Assembly: GCA_032717465.1 (NCBI GenBank)
Contig: CM064632.1
Span: forward strand, 28,438,578-28,502,577
Direction of reading: 5' to 3'
DNA length: 64,000 bases
Source: Coenobita brevimanus
Lineage: Eukaryota > Arthropoda > Malacostraca > Decapoda > Coenobitidae
Positions 1 through 9,790 of the stretch are shown here, piece after piece (the stretch's first letter is position 1; every line of letters begins with the position of its first letter). The position numbers were made by a program, and so were the translations under genes. Under the pieces are notes generated by a model. The model was not told where the DNA came from and ran no database searches. It saw nothing but the letters and a program-made list of their open reading frames with translations.

Positions 1-415
1 AATGTTCCCCATGGACCTATTTTCCTACATGGACCTATTTTCCATCAAATGACCAATGTTCCCCACGGACCTATTTTCCTTCATGGACATATTTTATCCA
101 TGGATATATATTACCTCCAATAGCTTTCCCATGGACCTATTTTTACCCCTGGGCCTATCTTCCTTCCACGGACCTATTTGCTCTGTGGACCTACCAATGG
201 GCCTATTTTCTATCCATGGGCACAAATCCCCACACTGACCCATTTCACCATAGGCACCTGTGTTCCATCCGTACCCTTTTTACCCACTGGACCTATTTCC
301 ACTAAGGACCATTTCCCCTGATGGATTCTCCAGGGACCTATTTTCCGAAACTGGCATTTTAACCCTGGACCTGTTACCGAATTGACCTATTCCCCAGCGG
401 ACCTATTTTGCTCCT
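1..415. repeat. Degenerate GGACCTATTTTCC tandem tract
   Basis: The core GGACCTATTTTCC, with variants such as GGGCCTATTTTC, recurs at irregular spacing of about 15-40 bases with many substitutions. It looks like an old, decayed satellite that abuts the sharper 35-bp array. No coding sense was seen. Confidence 0.7.
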
Positions 416-418
416 TCC

Positions 419-1095
419 ACCCACCCACCAAATAACCCACCCACCCATATACCTATCCACTAACTAATAACCCACCCACCCATATACCTATCCACTCACT
501 AATAACCCACCCACCCATATACCTATCCACTCACTAATAACCCACCCACCCATATACCTATCCACTAACTAATAACCCACCCACCCATATACCTATCCAC
601 TCACTAATAACCCACCCACCCATATACCTATCCACTCACTAATAACCCACCCACCCATATACCTATCCACTCACTAATAACCCACCCACCCATATACCTA
701 TCCACTCACTAATATCCCACCCACCCATATACCTATCCACTCACTAATAACCCACCCACCCATATACCTATCCACTCACTAATACCCCACCCACCCATAT
801 ACCTATCCACTCACTAATAACCCACCCACCCATATACCTATCCACTCACTAATAACCCACCCACCCATATACCTATCCACTCACTAATAACCCACCCACC
901 CATATACCTATCCACTCACTAATAACCCACCCACCCATATACCTATCCACTCACTAATAACCCACCCACCCATATACCTATCCACTAACTAATAACACAC
1001 CCACCCATATACCTATCCACTAACTAATAACCCACCCACCCATATACCTATCCACTAACTAATAACCCACCCACCCATATACCTATCCACTCACT
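419..1095. repeat. 35-bp minisatellite
   Basis: About 19 head-to-tail copies of a 35-bp unit containing CCCACCCACCCATATACC and TATCCACTCACTAATAA. The period can be read directly from successive CATATACC blocks (481, 516 and so on). Units differ at only a few sites, such as CTCACT versus CTAACT, so the array is young or kept homogeneous. Confidence 0.95.
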
Positions 1096-1515
1096 GAGCG
1101 TAGTAAGCGGGTCTCCTGGACTTGTCCTCCGGGAAGCCACACATCCACCCACCAACTCACCTACCCAGGAAACCCAGTCACCCCACCCACGTGTCCAACC
1201 CAGCTAAACCATCTCAACCCTCCCACCCACTCACACACTGTGGCCACCCAACACATCCTACTTGTACACCCTTTCCACTCATCCCATCCATTTCGCACAA
1301 CTCACTCATCCACCCTACAAACCCCACCCACTTAAACCACTCCTCCCACTATGCACACCACACTCATCAGCCGTACTCACTCCAACTGCGAACCCCACAC
1401 CACCCACTCCATCCACCCCACCTGTCCACCCATCAACCCACGTCACTCATCCAGCACCTACTAAACTACCCACCCAGTTGCCAAGACTGGAGCTCCGCAA
1501 GATGACTTACAACAT

Positions 1516-1516
<1 letters not shown>
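1096..1516. other. C/A-rich low-complexity flank
   Basis: The top strand is strongly C/A-rich, with CCACCCA and CATCCA words and almost no G. Open frames here give Pro/His/Ser/Thr-rich peptides, which is what the base composition alone would produce. No gene is called. Confidence 0.6.

Positions 1517-1607
<91 letters not shown>
1517..1607. repeat. (CT)n-(CA)n compound microsatellite
   Basis: About 34 bases of perfect CT dinucleotide pass directly into about 57 bases of perfect CA dinucleotide. Confidence 0.98.
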
Positions 1608-1609
<2 letters not shown>

Positions 1610-3016
1610 CACCAATACCGTATATATACCGCCTTCTCACAAACTTACCCACCCATCCATTCATCAACCCACCCCACATCCACCAATCCATGCAGTCCCA
1701 TCTTACACATCCATCTGTCCATTCTTCGCTATGTTGACGCCTTTTGTATTATGTTCTTGATGCCTTGAAAGCAATTTATTCAGCATGGAAATGATATCTC
1801 GCACAGAAAGGGTTACAAACAGATCTGCCATTAACCCTTTCAGCCCAAGGACATTATTATTAAACCTATTAATAATAAAAAAAGGCTTGAAAGGGTTAAA
1901 TCACCGATATAGAGGAATTTAGGATATCAATCGAAAAGAAAGCTCGGGGCGGACAGTCCACCAGTCACTGCCCGCTAATGTGGGCGGCGATTTAGGCTAC
2001 AAGAGTACTGTAATTCCCAATCACTATAACAACAGCTGTAACATCTGCAAACTGTAGGGACGTGTCATATGTTTGCACATTAACAAAGTCACCGTACTCA
2101 TTAAAGGGTATTGAGCCACCCAGTGCTAAGTGTGTCGTGAATTGTTACAAACCATGACGGTCAATTACAACACGTGGCAACGTCAACATAACGTTTTATG
2201 GTCTGACCGTAAGATTCCATACTCTCCATGAAACAATGATTTGGCCCAGTCATCATCTTGTAATCTATCTCTCCCATTGTAGCTCCTGTCGTCCACCAAA
2301 GTCTACCGTCCCCTAACCCATCATCCCTCTCCTCTAGCCCCCAGTTCGACCACTGTTGCCCCCTTCTTCACCCACCTCCCTCCTCCTGTCTACCAGGTCC
2401 CCCACCGCCACCCTGCCGCCTCCTGAGGTGCCACCTCCAATATGTTGTGAACTTGCTTCGATTTCTGAGGTCTACCAATGTCAGATTACCGGTAGGGAGG
2501 ATGGGCGTCACGATAATTTTCTGTTCATTGATAGTTGTGGGGAAGCTGAAACTATGACTTGTATGATGAACTGTTAACTGCTGCATGGTTCATGACCAGA
2601 AACTAAACCATTCATGAAATCAGTGTCATAATAATCAGTGTCATTAATAATATTAACCGTCATTCATAATAACTGCATTTAATACAAGCGATTTCTGTAA
2701 CTAATGGCATAATTGATGTAATGTGCACGTGTTGACTGGAAAACTGCAGACATTACAACCTTACCGTAATCATGACATGCTATTATAAGTATATTTTCTG
2801 GCGGAACATTGCTTATACATTATATTGCCACCAATAACTACGCACAGCTGCAATGATCACCACGTTCGGTTCGTCCTAGCGACCGAACGAAACCTGGTGA
2901 AGTTCCATATTTGTCAGTGTTACCAGATGCAGAGAGCATTACACCACCTCGCTGGTGGACGGGCTGTTTCTGTTTGATATGCCAGCAACTGTACCTTTAG
3001 ATAAATTTCCTCAGTT

Positions 3017-3020
<4 letters not shown>
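1608..3020. other. No gene recognised
   Basis: Unique-looking sequence of mixed composition with only short open frames. A proline-rich stretch near 2356-2450 reflects a C-rich patch. No family match was seen on either strand. Confidence 0.5.

Positions 3021-3076
<56 letters not shown>
3021..3076. repeat. (GA)28 microsatellite
   Basis: Uninterrupted GA dinucleotide. Confidence 0.98.
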
Positions 3077-3079
<3 letters not shown>

Positions 3080-3199
3080 TTGTGAATGAATTATCGATCT
3101 ATTACCTTGCTCGCATTAAATGACTAAATTAATAAATACATAAATAAATAAGTATATAAACTTCAGCCATAAGGATCTTAACTTAGGCACACCTAGCCG

Positions 3200-3413
3200 A
3201 TTGCCGGAAAGAAAGTAACAGGAAAAAAAGTAACAGTAAAAAACGTAAGGGAAAGAGCTAATCTATCCTAACCTAACCTAATCTAACCTAACCTAACCTG
3301 ACCTAATCTAACCTAACCTAACCTAACCTGACTTAATCTAACCTGACCTAACCTAGGAAAAGTTGTTACTTTTTGACTGTTACTTTTTTTTCTGATACTT
3401 TCTTTCCGATTCC
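3200..3413. mobile_element. Foldback element enclosing a CCTAA array
   Basis: The left arm (about 3204-3250) reads CGGAAAGAAAGTAACAGG followed by AAAAAAAGTAACAGT. The reverse complement of the right arm (about 3362-3412) reads CGGAAAGAAAGTATCAG followed by AAAAAAAAGTAACAGT. The arms are therefore imperfect inverted repeats of about 45 bp. The interior is almost entirely CCTAA pentamers. This resembles a small foldback or MITE, but no flanking duplication could be fixed. A chance pairing of A-rich tracts is unlikely over this length. Confidence 0.7.
3266..3357. repeat. Interstitial CCTAA (TTAGG-type telomere-like) tract
   Basis: Eighteen consecutive five-base units, mostly CCTAA with TCTAA, CCTGA and CTTAA variants. 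TTAGG is the usual telomere repeat of many arthropods, and this is its C-rich strand. Non-telomeric sequence on both sides and the internal decay mark it as interstitial, not a chromosome end. Confidence 0.85.
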
Positions 3414-3415
3414 CC

Positions 3416-4800
3416 ACCTAACCACCCCACTGGCCAGCGCTCCAAACCACTACGCTACGCGTCAGTATTCTGTGGTAGAAATAAAGTCCGGTGCTATTCC
3501 TGAGTCTCTACCCTAGCACTCCATCTCACTTGACTACTGACACACTATCTCACTTCGCTCCCCTCACCTAATCTTACAACACTCATTCTTTATTTCCTTC
3601 TCCCTTTCTTCCACCCATCATTGTGCCCCACACTTCACACCTCCTTACCTCTTCCTGCTGGACCACAATTTTATATACTCTATACCAACTTCATTTTTCC
3701 CTCCTTAACAACGTTTCTGATTTTCCTCGTTCTTATTAATATAGTCTACTTCATTCCACCCCTTCCCTGTTTTTTTTTTCTTCTTTCTCCCCCCGTTTTT
3801 CTTCCTTACACTTCACCTGCTTCCTCGTATCCGCATGTCCTAACCTTTTTAGTCCTTCTGTTCTCACTTTATTGCATCTCATTCAGATCAGTCTTTCCTT
3901 TTTCTTTACTCCTAAAGCTCTCTCTTTGAAGTCTATATCACTCCTTTTCTCACCGTCCATTCCTCGTTCTCATTTCTTCTCCCACTTTCCTCCATTCATC
4001 CTCTCCCTTCTCTCCTCTTCCATCCTCCCCACCACTTCACTGTAATCTGTGCTAATCTCAGTCATGACAAACCCCAAATATAAATTTCAGAAATATACTT
4101 AATCCAGTATTATGTAAGTTTATTTTGTAATAATAAAAAACAAAATGTATGGTTGATTTATTAGCGGTAAATATTGAATTAAACAGTGTTTACACGAGAA
4201 GTGAAAGCGATTTACTTATCGAACAAGTTCTTTTTGTCAGATACGCAGGCTATTGCTGTGGGCTCTGAGTGGACGGATGCAGGGACTATTTTACCTTCAC
4301 TCTGTTATAAGTTTCTTTACTTTTGTGTTAACTCTTTCCTATTTTTGGATCTCACCAGATCATTTATTTGTGAGAAATATAATTACATCTTTGATTAGGC
4401 TTTTGTCTTCGAACTGTACATGTAATCACTTCAACAGGAATATTCCCTTGACTTCTGAATGCTTGGCATGTCTGAATGGACTTACCTAGCTTGTCTGCTT
4501 TATCTTATAACCAACTAGTTATTGCTCTTTACAAATTGTCCTGGAAGGTAGAAAATCTTATCACTCCTTAAAGAAACCGAAAATTTAAGTCGTGAGTTAT
4601 GCAGATAGAATTACACTCAAATCCTGACATTGTATTTACTGTGAAGAACAACAGTCGGACCTAAACTGTTGTAAAACATTATAAGCACAGCATATCATGG
4701 TGTGTGCGCCTTTTGGGGTGGCAGTATTCAGTTTAATTTATGCAACACGAAGGAGCCTATGGTTAAATGTCTGCATTTAACTCCAAAGAAAGTTTAACGA
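3416..4800. other. No gene recognised; pyrimidine-rich 3480-4040
   Basis: The stretch 3480-4040 is strongly T/C-rich on the top strand, so its open frames are Phe/Leu/Ser/Pro-rich and not convincing. The remainder, 4040-4800, is AT-rich with short frames only. Confidence 0.5.
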
Positions 4801-4954
4801 AAGAGCACAATAGCGGGCCGAAGGGTGGGACGAGGGGGGAGGGGTCAAGAGTTGGAAGAGTCTGGCAGGACAGAAATAACGCTTCGCGGATACGTTGTTA
4901 AGCTCGGTAAGGGAGGGAGAAGGACTGAAAAGACTGGTAAAATCCCTGTGGGGG

Positions 4955-5150
4955 TAATAGTAACAACAAGAATAACAATAACAGCAACAGCTATAATAAC
5001 AATGTCATCAGTAAGAACAATAATAGCATCCACAGGAGCAGCAACAACAAAAGCAGTAATCGCATCAAGAACTACAGTAGCAACATCAACAGCAACAACA
5101 ATAGCAACAATAGCAGCAACAACAGTAGCAACAATATAGCAACAGTAAAC
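4955..5150. repeat. Imperfect (CAA/CAG/AAT)n trinucleotide tract
   Basis: AACAACA, AGCAACA and ATAACA words dominate, giving a degenerate trinucleotide repeat. It lies about 120 bases before the mitochondrial-derived block. Confidence 0.8.
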
Positions 5151-5270
5151 AATTATAAGAGTAGGATCAGCAAAAACAACGGCAAAGGAAGCATTTACAG
5201 TTTTCTATACTTAGCACCACTGGCAACCAGAAAGTATATTATGGTAAGTAACAAGTAAAGATATGAACGA

Positions 5271-5445
5271 TGCTGGTGTTGTAATGGTCGGTCATGGCCT
5301 ATGTTCTTCAGGATTATTTTGCCTTGCAAATATAGTATACGAACGAATCGGAAGTCGAAGTCTCTTAATTAATAAAGATTTGTTAAACTTCATACCAAGA
5401 ATAGCGCTATGATGATTTTTACTAAGAATTAGCAACATAGCCGCA
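5271..5445 (+). pseudogene. nad4: Nuclear copy of mitochondrial nad4 fragment
   Basis: Read with the invertebrate mitochondrial code, this stretch gives an NADH dehydrogenase subunit 4 segment containing [14 protein letters not shown], then YERIGSRS and LWWFLL. Two consecutive TGA codons (5410-5415) supply the Trp-Trp pair and would be stops in the nucleus. About 58 residues of a protein usually near 440 are present, so the piece is truncated at both ends. It lies on the plus strand while the adjoining nad1 lies on the minus strand. In the ancestral arthropod mitochondrial genome both genes share one strand, so this block is inverted. It is part of a mosaic insertion running to about 6600. 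Confidence 0.9.
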
Positions 5446-5450
5446 TAATA

Positions 5451-5772
5451 GCAAGTCTAACTTCGTATGAATTTGTTTGAGCGACAGCCCGTAGTCTTCC
5501 AAGTATTGAGTATTTGCAATTCGAAGCCCAACCAGCACTTATACTTGAATAGACTCCTAGGCTTAGACAACATAAGAAGAATAAATCTCCTGTATTAAAA
5601 TTTACTAATCCAGTTTGATAAGGTAAGATAGCTCAAACTAAGAGGGAAATAAATAATCTGAAGACGGGGGAGAAACAGTATGATAGAAAGATGGATATGG
5701 TTGGTATTGTTTGCTCTTTAGTAAATAATTTTACAGCATCGGCAAATGGTTGGAGTAAGCCCAGGAATCCTA
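5451..5772 (-). pseudogene. nad1: Nuclear copy of mitochondrial nad1 fragment
   Basis: Complex I subunit ND1 read on the minus strand with the mitochondrial code. In order it shows [53 protein letters not shown] and [12 protein letters not shown]. These are the best conserved blocks of ND1. About 107 residues are covered, with no frameshift noticed over the length. A TGA near 5644 reads as Trp. The 3' end stops at 5451 against the inverted nad4 block, and the other end meets cox3 at about 5764-5772, where the two readings overlap by a few bases. Confidence 0.93.
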
Positions 5773-6040
5773 GGTATTTATTTTACAGCTCTTCAGGCTT
5801 TTGAATACTTTGAAGCTCCGTTTACAATTAATGACTCAGTTTTTGGATCTTGTTTTTTGTAGCGACAGGCTTTCACGGTCTTCATGTAATTATTGGGACT
5901 ACTTTTTTAATGGTTTGTTCGTATCGTCTTTATATGTGTCATTTTTCTCCAACTCATCATTTTGGTTTTGAGGCCGCTGCATGATATTGGGATTTTGTTG
6001 ATGTACTTTGTTTGTTTCTTTATATATTTATGGGTTCTAT
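5764..6040 (+). pseudogene. cox3: Nuclear copy of mitochondrial cox3 3' fragment
   Basis: Cytochrome c oxidase subunit III, C-terminal third. The first part gives [16 protein letters not shown] and [11 protein letters not shown]. One T is missing near 5858, and the next frame continues [17 protein letters not shown], then [22 protein letters not shown] at 5982-5984 is the mitochondrial Trp codon. Near the C-terminus the usual Trp-rich end is disturbed by a small deletion (about 6012-6036). The single-base deletion and TGA codon rule out nuclear function. It joins 16S sequence directly, a junction absent from the usual mitochondrial order. Confidence 0.93.
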
Positions 6041-6455
6041 AATTCTTCATTTTGGAAGAAAAAGCTCTACCCTAATCTTCTTAGTTGCTAAAACTAAATA
6101 GTTAAGCACGTAAATTAAATTTATTTCTTAGAAAACGAGATATAAAAGCTCGATTGGCTTATCACCTCTAATATTAAGTTAAAAATTTTATTGCAACAAG
6201 AACTTTTTTTTTTTAATTAGTTATCTTTTTCTCGGGATAAATATTTATAGATCTAATTTTGAAAACCATTTATACACAAGATATAATTTCTTATATTTAC
6301 TTTTAAGAATATTTAAGTGTTATTTCTACTTTCTTTCACAATACTTTTTACTTTCACTGCATTAATATTTCGATAAAATCTACTGTTCAAGAAAACAAAA
6401 AAATAGTTTTCTTATAATATTTACACTCTTATAACAAAAGTAAGATTATTGATTT
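6041..6455 (-). pseudogene. rrnL: Nuclear copy of mitochondrial 16S rRNA 5' part
   Basis: On the minus strand, immediately after tRNA-Val, the sequence contains AGTATTGTGAAAGAAAGTAG. This is the mitochondrial counterpart of the conserved large-subunit segment that in bacteria reads like ACCGTGAGGGAAAGG. Further on, CGAGCTTTTATA and TTTTCTAAGAAATAAATTT resemble the conserved region around the AGCTGGTT motif. Order and strand (12S, tRNA-Val, 16S) match arthropod mitochondrial DNA. The 16S piece is cut where cox3 begins. The exact edge is uncertain by about 10 bases. Confidence 0.8.
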
Positions 6456-6522
6456 CCAGATAACCTGTATTAAAGGTACTCTTCTCGGTGTAAACGAGCT
6501 GCTTATCTCAAGCTCTATCTCG
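6456..6522 (-). tRNA. trnV: Mitochondrial-type tRNA-Val(UAC), nuclear copy
   Basis: The minus strand folds as a cloverleaf of 67 bases. The 7-bp acceptor CGAGATA pairs with TATCTGG with one G-G mismatch. The D stem is GCTT/AAGC. The anticodon stem CTCG/CGAG encloses TTTACAC, giving anticodon TAC. The T stem is ACCT/AGGT. It sits between 12S and 16S as in arthropod mitochondrial genomes. It is a passenger in the transferred block and probably not a functional nuclear tRNA gene, since no pol III A and B boxes of nuclear type are evident. Confidence 0.85.
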
Positions 6523-6600
6523 CTTTCCAGGTACACTTTCCAGTACACCTACTATGTTACGACTTACCTAATCAAGTTTTCTTCTAAGAGGGGTGAGTAA
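6523..6600 (-). pseudogene. rrnS: Nuclear copy of mitochondrial 12S rRNA 3' end
   Basis: The minus strand contains GGTAAGTCGTAACATAGTAG followed by GTGTACTGGAAAGTGTACC, the highly conserved 3' end of arthropod 12S rRNA, ending against tRNA-Val. Only about 75 bases remain, and the left part past 6580 becomes hard to match, so the insertion ends there. Confidence 0.88.
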
Positions 6601-7050
6601 CCAACATAATAAACCACAAGCTATGAAAAGAAACTAGTAACAGACAGGCGTCTAAACAAAGTTAAGGTCAGTGGAAACATACAGTATAATTGCATGGGTA
6701 AACTCAAGCAAGAAATGTTGGTGTGTGCGTTCCTCAGTGCTATAAATTGTATGAAAGTAGAAGTCAATAATGAAAAAGCATTTGGAATATGTGTCGATGT
6801 AGGAGAAGTGTAGGGCTGACCACAGCTCAGACATTCAGCAAATATCCGTGTGCTTCCTTTGCGCTCAGTGCATCGTACACTACTTTTCAACGGAGTGCGC
6901 CCCCCCCCCCCACACACACACACACATTCAGTAAAGCAGGAAGTGCAATAGCACATCATAATTTTGGTCAACCGTTGACATCGGCAGAAAGTAATAAATG
7001 AAAATTAATAAATAAAACGGTAACAGGCAATTCCATTTTACCTTCTTGTA
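6601..7050. other. No gene recognised; C10(AC)n tract
   Basis: A C homopolymer followed by an AC run lies at 6900-6927. The short frames around it are not convincing. Confidence 0.5.
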
Positions 7051-7051
7051 C

Positions 7052-7235
7052 GCGTAGGGGCCCTACGCTAGGCTATCCCAGTCTGGTATCCTACATTTCA
7101 GGGCAGTTGACCGGCCTACTTCTCCTGGTGGCTTTACATGAGCGACAAACATCCAGTCACTCTGTGGGGTAACTAACTAGTGCACGGCCGTCACTTCCAC
7201 TGAGGCCTTTTAACCACTACACCACCAGGTAGGGC
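7052..7235 (-). mobile_element. SINE-A copy (tRNA-derived), minus strand
   Basis: The minus strand begins CCTGGTGGTGTAGTGGTTAA, which resembles a tRNA A box and D arm. It later matches the 63-kb copy: GCTCATGTAA, a GGCCGGTCAACTGCCCTGAA-like stretch and AGGGCCCCTAC. It is more diverged than the other copies, and its ends are estimated from the shared segments. Confidence 0.7.
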
Positions 7236-7765
7236 AATGACAGGAGGTAAATACTTCATTACCATCACACCTTTCGTTTTATATTCTTTCTGCCTTCAGT
7301 CCACTTTAGTCACCTTAGAAATAGTCTCGCCTACTGAAAGTATTCAAATCAGACTCCATTAACCCGTTCAGTCCAAGGATATCATAATGATGGCGAAGAA
7401 AAAAGTACCTACAGTATCACAAGTTATAAGGAGAAAAAAAATGGCGTTGCGTGCAGCAAGGAATAACATGTATAACATAACTTACACCATCAAGTGAAAA
7501 ATAACGAAATGAACATCTCGGAGGGGGGGGGGGATCAGATCCCAAGTCCACAGGGAAACAAAATGAAAATAAAAGTAAAAAAGACCCGATAGCGAGGCCT
7601 GACCCCGGGCTGCTATGACTCCCAGGCCACGATTCCACCAGCCCTGATCACGCTGTCTTAAGGACCAAACTTATTAAGAGCTATCAACACTCTCAGGCTC
7701 CTGTGAATCACGGCCAGAGGAGTAACATCGGCATAGCGAGAGTCGAATACAAAAGTTATCTCTAC
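7236..7765. other. No gene recognised
   Basis: Mixed-composition sequence with a G homopolymer at about 7521. It includes the words CATTAACCCGTTCAGTCC (7358), which also recur elsewhere in the window. A 73-codon minus-strand frame here shows no recognisable domain. Confidence 0.45.
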
Positions 7766-7767
7766 TA

Positions 7768-7803
7768 TTGACATCTTGACATCTTTTATCCGGTGACATT
7801 TGT
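7768..7803. repeat. Outlying copy of the GACATCTT minisatellite
   Basis: TTGACATCTTGACATC followed by TTTTATCCGGTGACAT matches the units of the array at 8305-8862. The SINE-A copy lies between them, suggesting the SINE inserted into or beside the array. Confidence 0.75.
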
Positions 7804-7829
7804 GGTAAGGGGGGGGGGCGCTCACCATC

Positions 7830-8299
7830 CACTCATTCGATGTAGTGCTGCTTTGGGTGTCTACACTTTCCTCCCTTCCATCCTTCCTCTTCTGCCTTTC
7901 TTTCCTCCTTTCTTTCCTCTTTCTTCTGCCTACGGGTGACTTTACACTCCTTCAGTTTTTTTTTCCTTCATTCTTTCCTCTTCCCACTGCCTATGGGTGA
8001 CTCTACTCTGAGTGACAATCCAAATGGTTTCCTGTACACCAGGAAACCATTTACTACGCTGGGTGGTAACCATGTAACCAAATTATGGCACCTGGCGGTT
8101 TAGTGGGTAATTAAGGTGCTCCAATCGGACTGAGCCTGTGTAGGCTTATATCCAAGGAGTGGTTGGGGTTTATTGCTCACACAATGCCACTCAGGGATGA
8201 GTGAGGCTGGTCACTCTCATCTTAAATATCAGGACCAACTTGCCTAACCCCGGGTTCCTATACTCCTTATGGGGCGACATAGGATTGGATGAGGGATGG
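7830..8299 (+). mobile_element. SINE-A copy, plus strand
   Basis: This shares an extended match with 63066-63365: TCGATGTAGTGCTG at the start, TGGTTTCCTGTA, AGGAAAC, GTGGTAACCATGTAACC-type words, TTTAGTGGGTAATTAAGGTG, TTGGGGTTTATTGCTCA, GCCTAACCCCGGG, and GGATGGATGG at the end. This copy has an internal pyrimidine-rich expansion (about 7860-8000) in which the phrase GGGTGACTCTAC recurs. The region near 8098-8170 corresponds to the tRNA-like promoter seen best in the 35.7-kb copy. Confidence 0.82.
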
Positions 8300-8304
8300 A
8301 TGGC

Positions 8305-8862
8305 TTTTTTATACGATGACATCTTGACATCTTTTATACGGTGATGACATCTTTTATACGGTGACGTCTTGACATCTTTTATAAGGTGACATCCTTTTTA
8401 CGGTGACATCTTGACATATTTTTTACGATGATGACATCTTGACATCTTTTTTACGGTGACATCTCGACATCTTTTATACAGTGACATCTTTTATACGGTG
8501 ATATCATTTATACGGTGACATCTTGACATCTTTTATACGGTGACATCTTTTATACGGTGATATCTTGACATCTTTTACACGGTGACATCTTGACATCTTT
8601 TATACGGTGACATCTTTTATTCGGTGATATCTTTTATATGGTAACATCTTTTTTACGGTGACATCTTGACAGTGATATCTTGACATCTTTTATACGGTGA
8701 TATCTTTTATACAGTTACATCTTGACGTCTTTTACACGGTGACATCTTGACATCTTTTATACTGTGATATCTTTTATACGGTGATATCTTTTATACGGTG
8801 ACACACTGACAGTGACATCCTGACATGTATACTGTGACATCTTTTATTCGGTGACATCTCTT
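8305..8862. repeat. GACATCTTTTATACGGT minisatellite
   Basis: The array mixes a 17-bp unit GACATCTTTTATACGGT and an 8-bp unit GACATCTT, often as a 25-bp compound. There are many point variants and dropped pieces, so the higher-order pattern is irregular. An AT-rich unit like this has no coding content. Confidence 0.92.
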
Positions 8863-9076
8863 ATTTTCCTCCTGTTACCGCCACATTCTTTCATGGGAAT
8901 CAGGGAAGGTTTTTCTTATTGATAATGTTCTCCTTGTCACTGCCATCGAATCTTTAAACCTGTGTTCTTGTTATCAGCAGACGATTTTGTTCTATGCTCT
9001 TCGTTATTCAGGTTTTCTTCTCCTCCTACACTCCCTCCCTCTCCTCCTCATCCTAAAACTTTCTTCATCTTTTTAT

Positions 9077-9115
<39 letters not shown>

Positions 9116-9229
9116 ACTCTTTTACCTCCCAAAACCGTAGTATTGCATTACATCGCTTACAAAACAGTTTTAAAGAGTCCAAAGATAATAAAGTAACAAA
9201 CAATAGCAAATCTGTTGAAAACAGAAAAA
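8863..9229. other. Spacer with (CT)n at 9081-9111
   Basis: Pyrimidine-rich sequence with a perfect CT run of about 31 bases, then an A-rich stretch leading into the GC-rich region. If the downstream open frames belong to a host gene, its promoter or an upstream exon could lie here, but no TATA or initiator element is convincing. Confidence 0.4.
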
Positions 9230-9667
9230 ATGCTGTGGGAAAACGTGTTGAGTTTGCTGGGGAGGCGGACGGAGTCGGGCGGGAAGGGGGAGGAGGTCGC
9301 GTTGGTCAGGGGGTTGAGGACGAGGACGGAGGGGATGAGGAGGCTGCTGGTGGGGATACTGGCGGTGGCGGCGGCCATCATGGGCTGGTGGGAGGTCACT
9401 CAACTGTGGGTGCTGAATCTTATTAAGGAGGCGGCGCGACGGCGGGCAACAAGTGGTTGGTGGGAGAGACTGATGGGAAGGGCGGCGCTGGTGCCCTGCC
9501 ACTACTATGGGGAGGCCGGCTTCCCTCAGGAACTGGCTAGCCGCCTCACCTGCCTCCTGGTTGGGGAAGGCTGGTCTCGCACCGCAGCGGGGCTGGCACC
9601 ATATGGCGTCCTCATGGGGTGCCTCGTTACCGTGGGTGCCCCCATCCTCTGGTGGTGGTGGTGGTAG
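9230..9667 (+). CDS. Hypothetical GC-rich open frame with hydrophobic segments
   Basis: The first ATG of this frame is at 9230, and it gives about 145 codons ending at TAG 9665-9667. The product has a hydrophobic stretch LLVGILAVAAAIMGWW near residue 40 and another, YGVLMGCLVTVGAPIL, near the C-terminus, just before a run of tryptophans coded by a TGG microsatellite. It resembles a small two-pass membrane protein. No family was recognised. It is in the same frame as the acidic repeat frame that begins after the stop, with the TGG repeat at the boundary, so a slippage indel or a splice there could link them. It could equally be a chance frame in GC-rich DNA. Confidence 0.25.
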   Translation: MLWENVLSLLGRRTESGGKGEEVALVRGLRTRTEGMRRLLVGILAVAAAIMGWWEVTQLWVLNLIKEAARRRATSGWWERLMGRAALVPCHYYGEAGFPQELASRLTCLLVGEGWSRTAAGLAPYGVLMGCLVTVGAPILWWWWW

Positions 9668-9790
9668 GGGGCGAGAAGCAGGTCCTCACCATCGCCTGCA
9701 TCCCCATCACCCTCAACTGCCACAGCGTGGGGCAGACGGAGGGCTCAGCGGCCAAGCACCTCCACCACCACCGCCACCCAACCCTACCAC

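Noticed and set aside
1122..1768. Pro/His/Ser/Thr-rich frames of 127 and 168 codons
   Set aside because: Low-complexity C/A-rich DNA, with one frame running through the CT/CA microsatellite.
3266..3357. A true chromosome end
   Set aside because: Only 90 bases, decayed, and flanked on both sides by non-telomeric DNA within a foldback.
6456..6522. A functional nuclear tRNA-Val gene
   Set aside because: It lies between 12S and 16S fragments in mitochondrial order and has a mitochondrial-type structure, so it is a transferred passenger.
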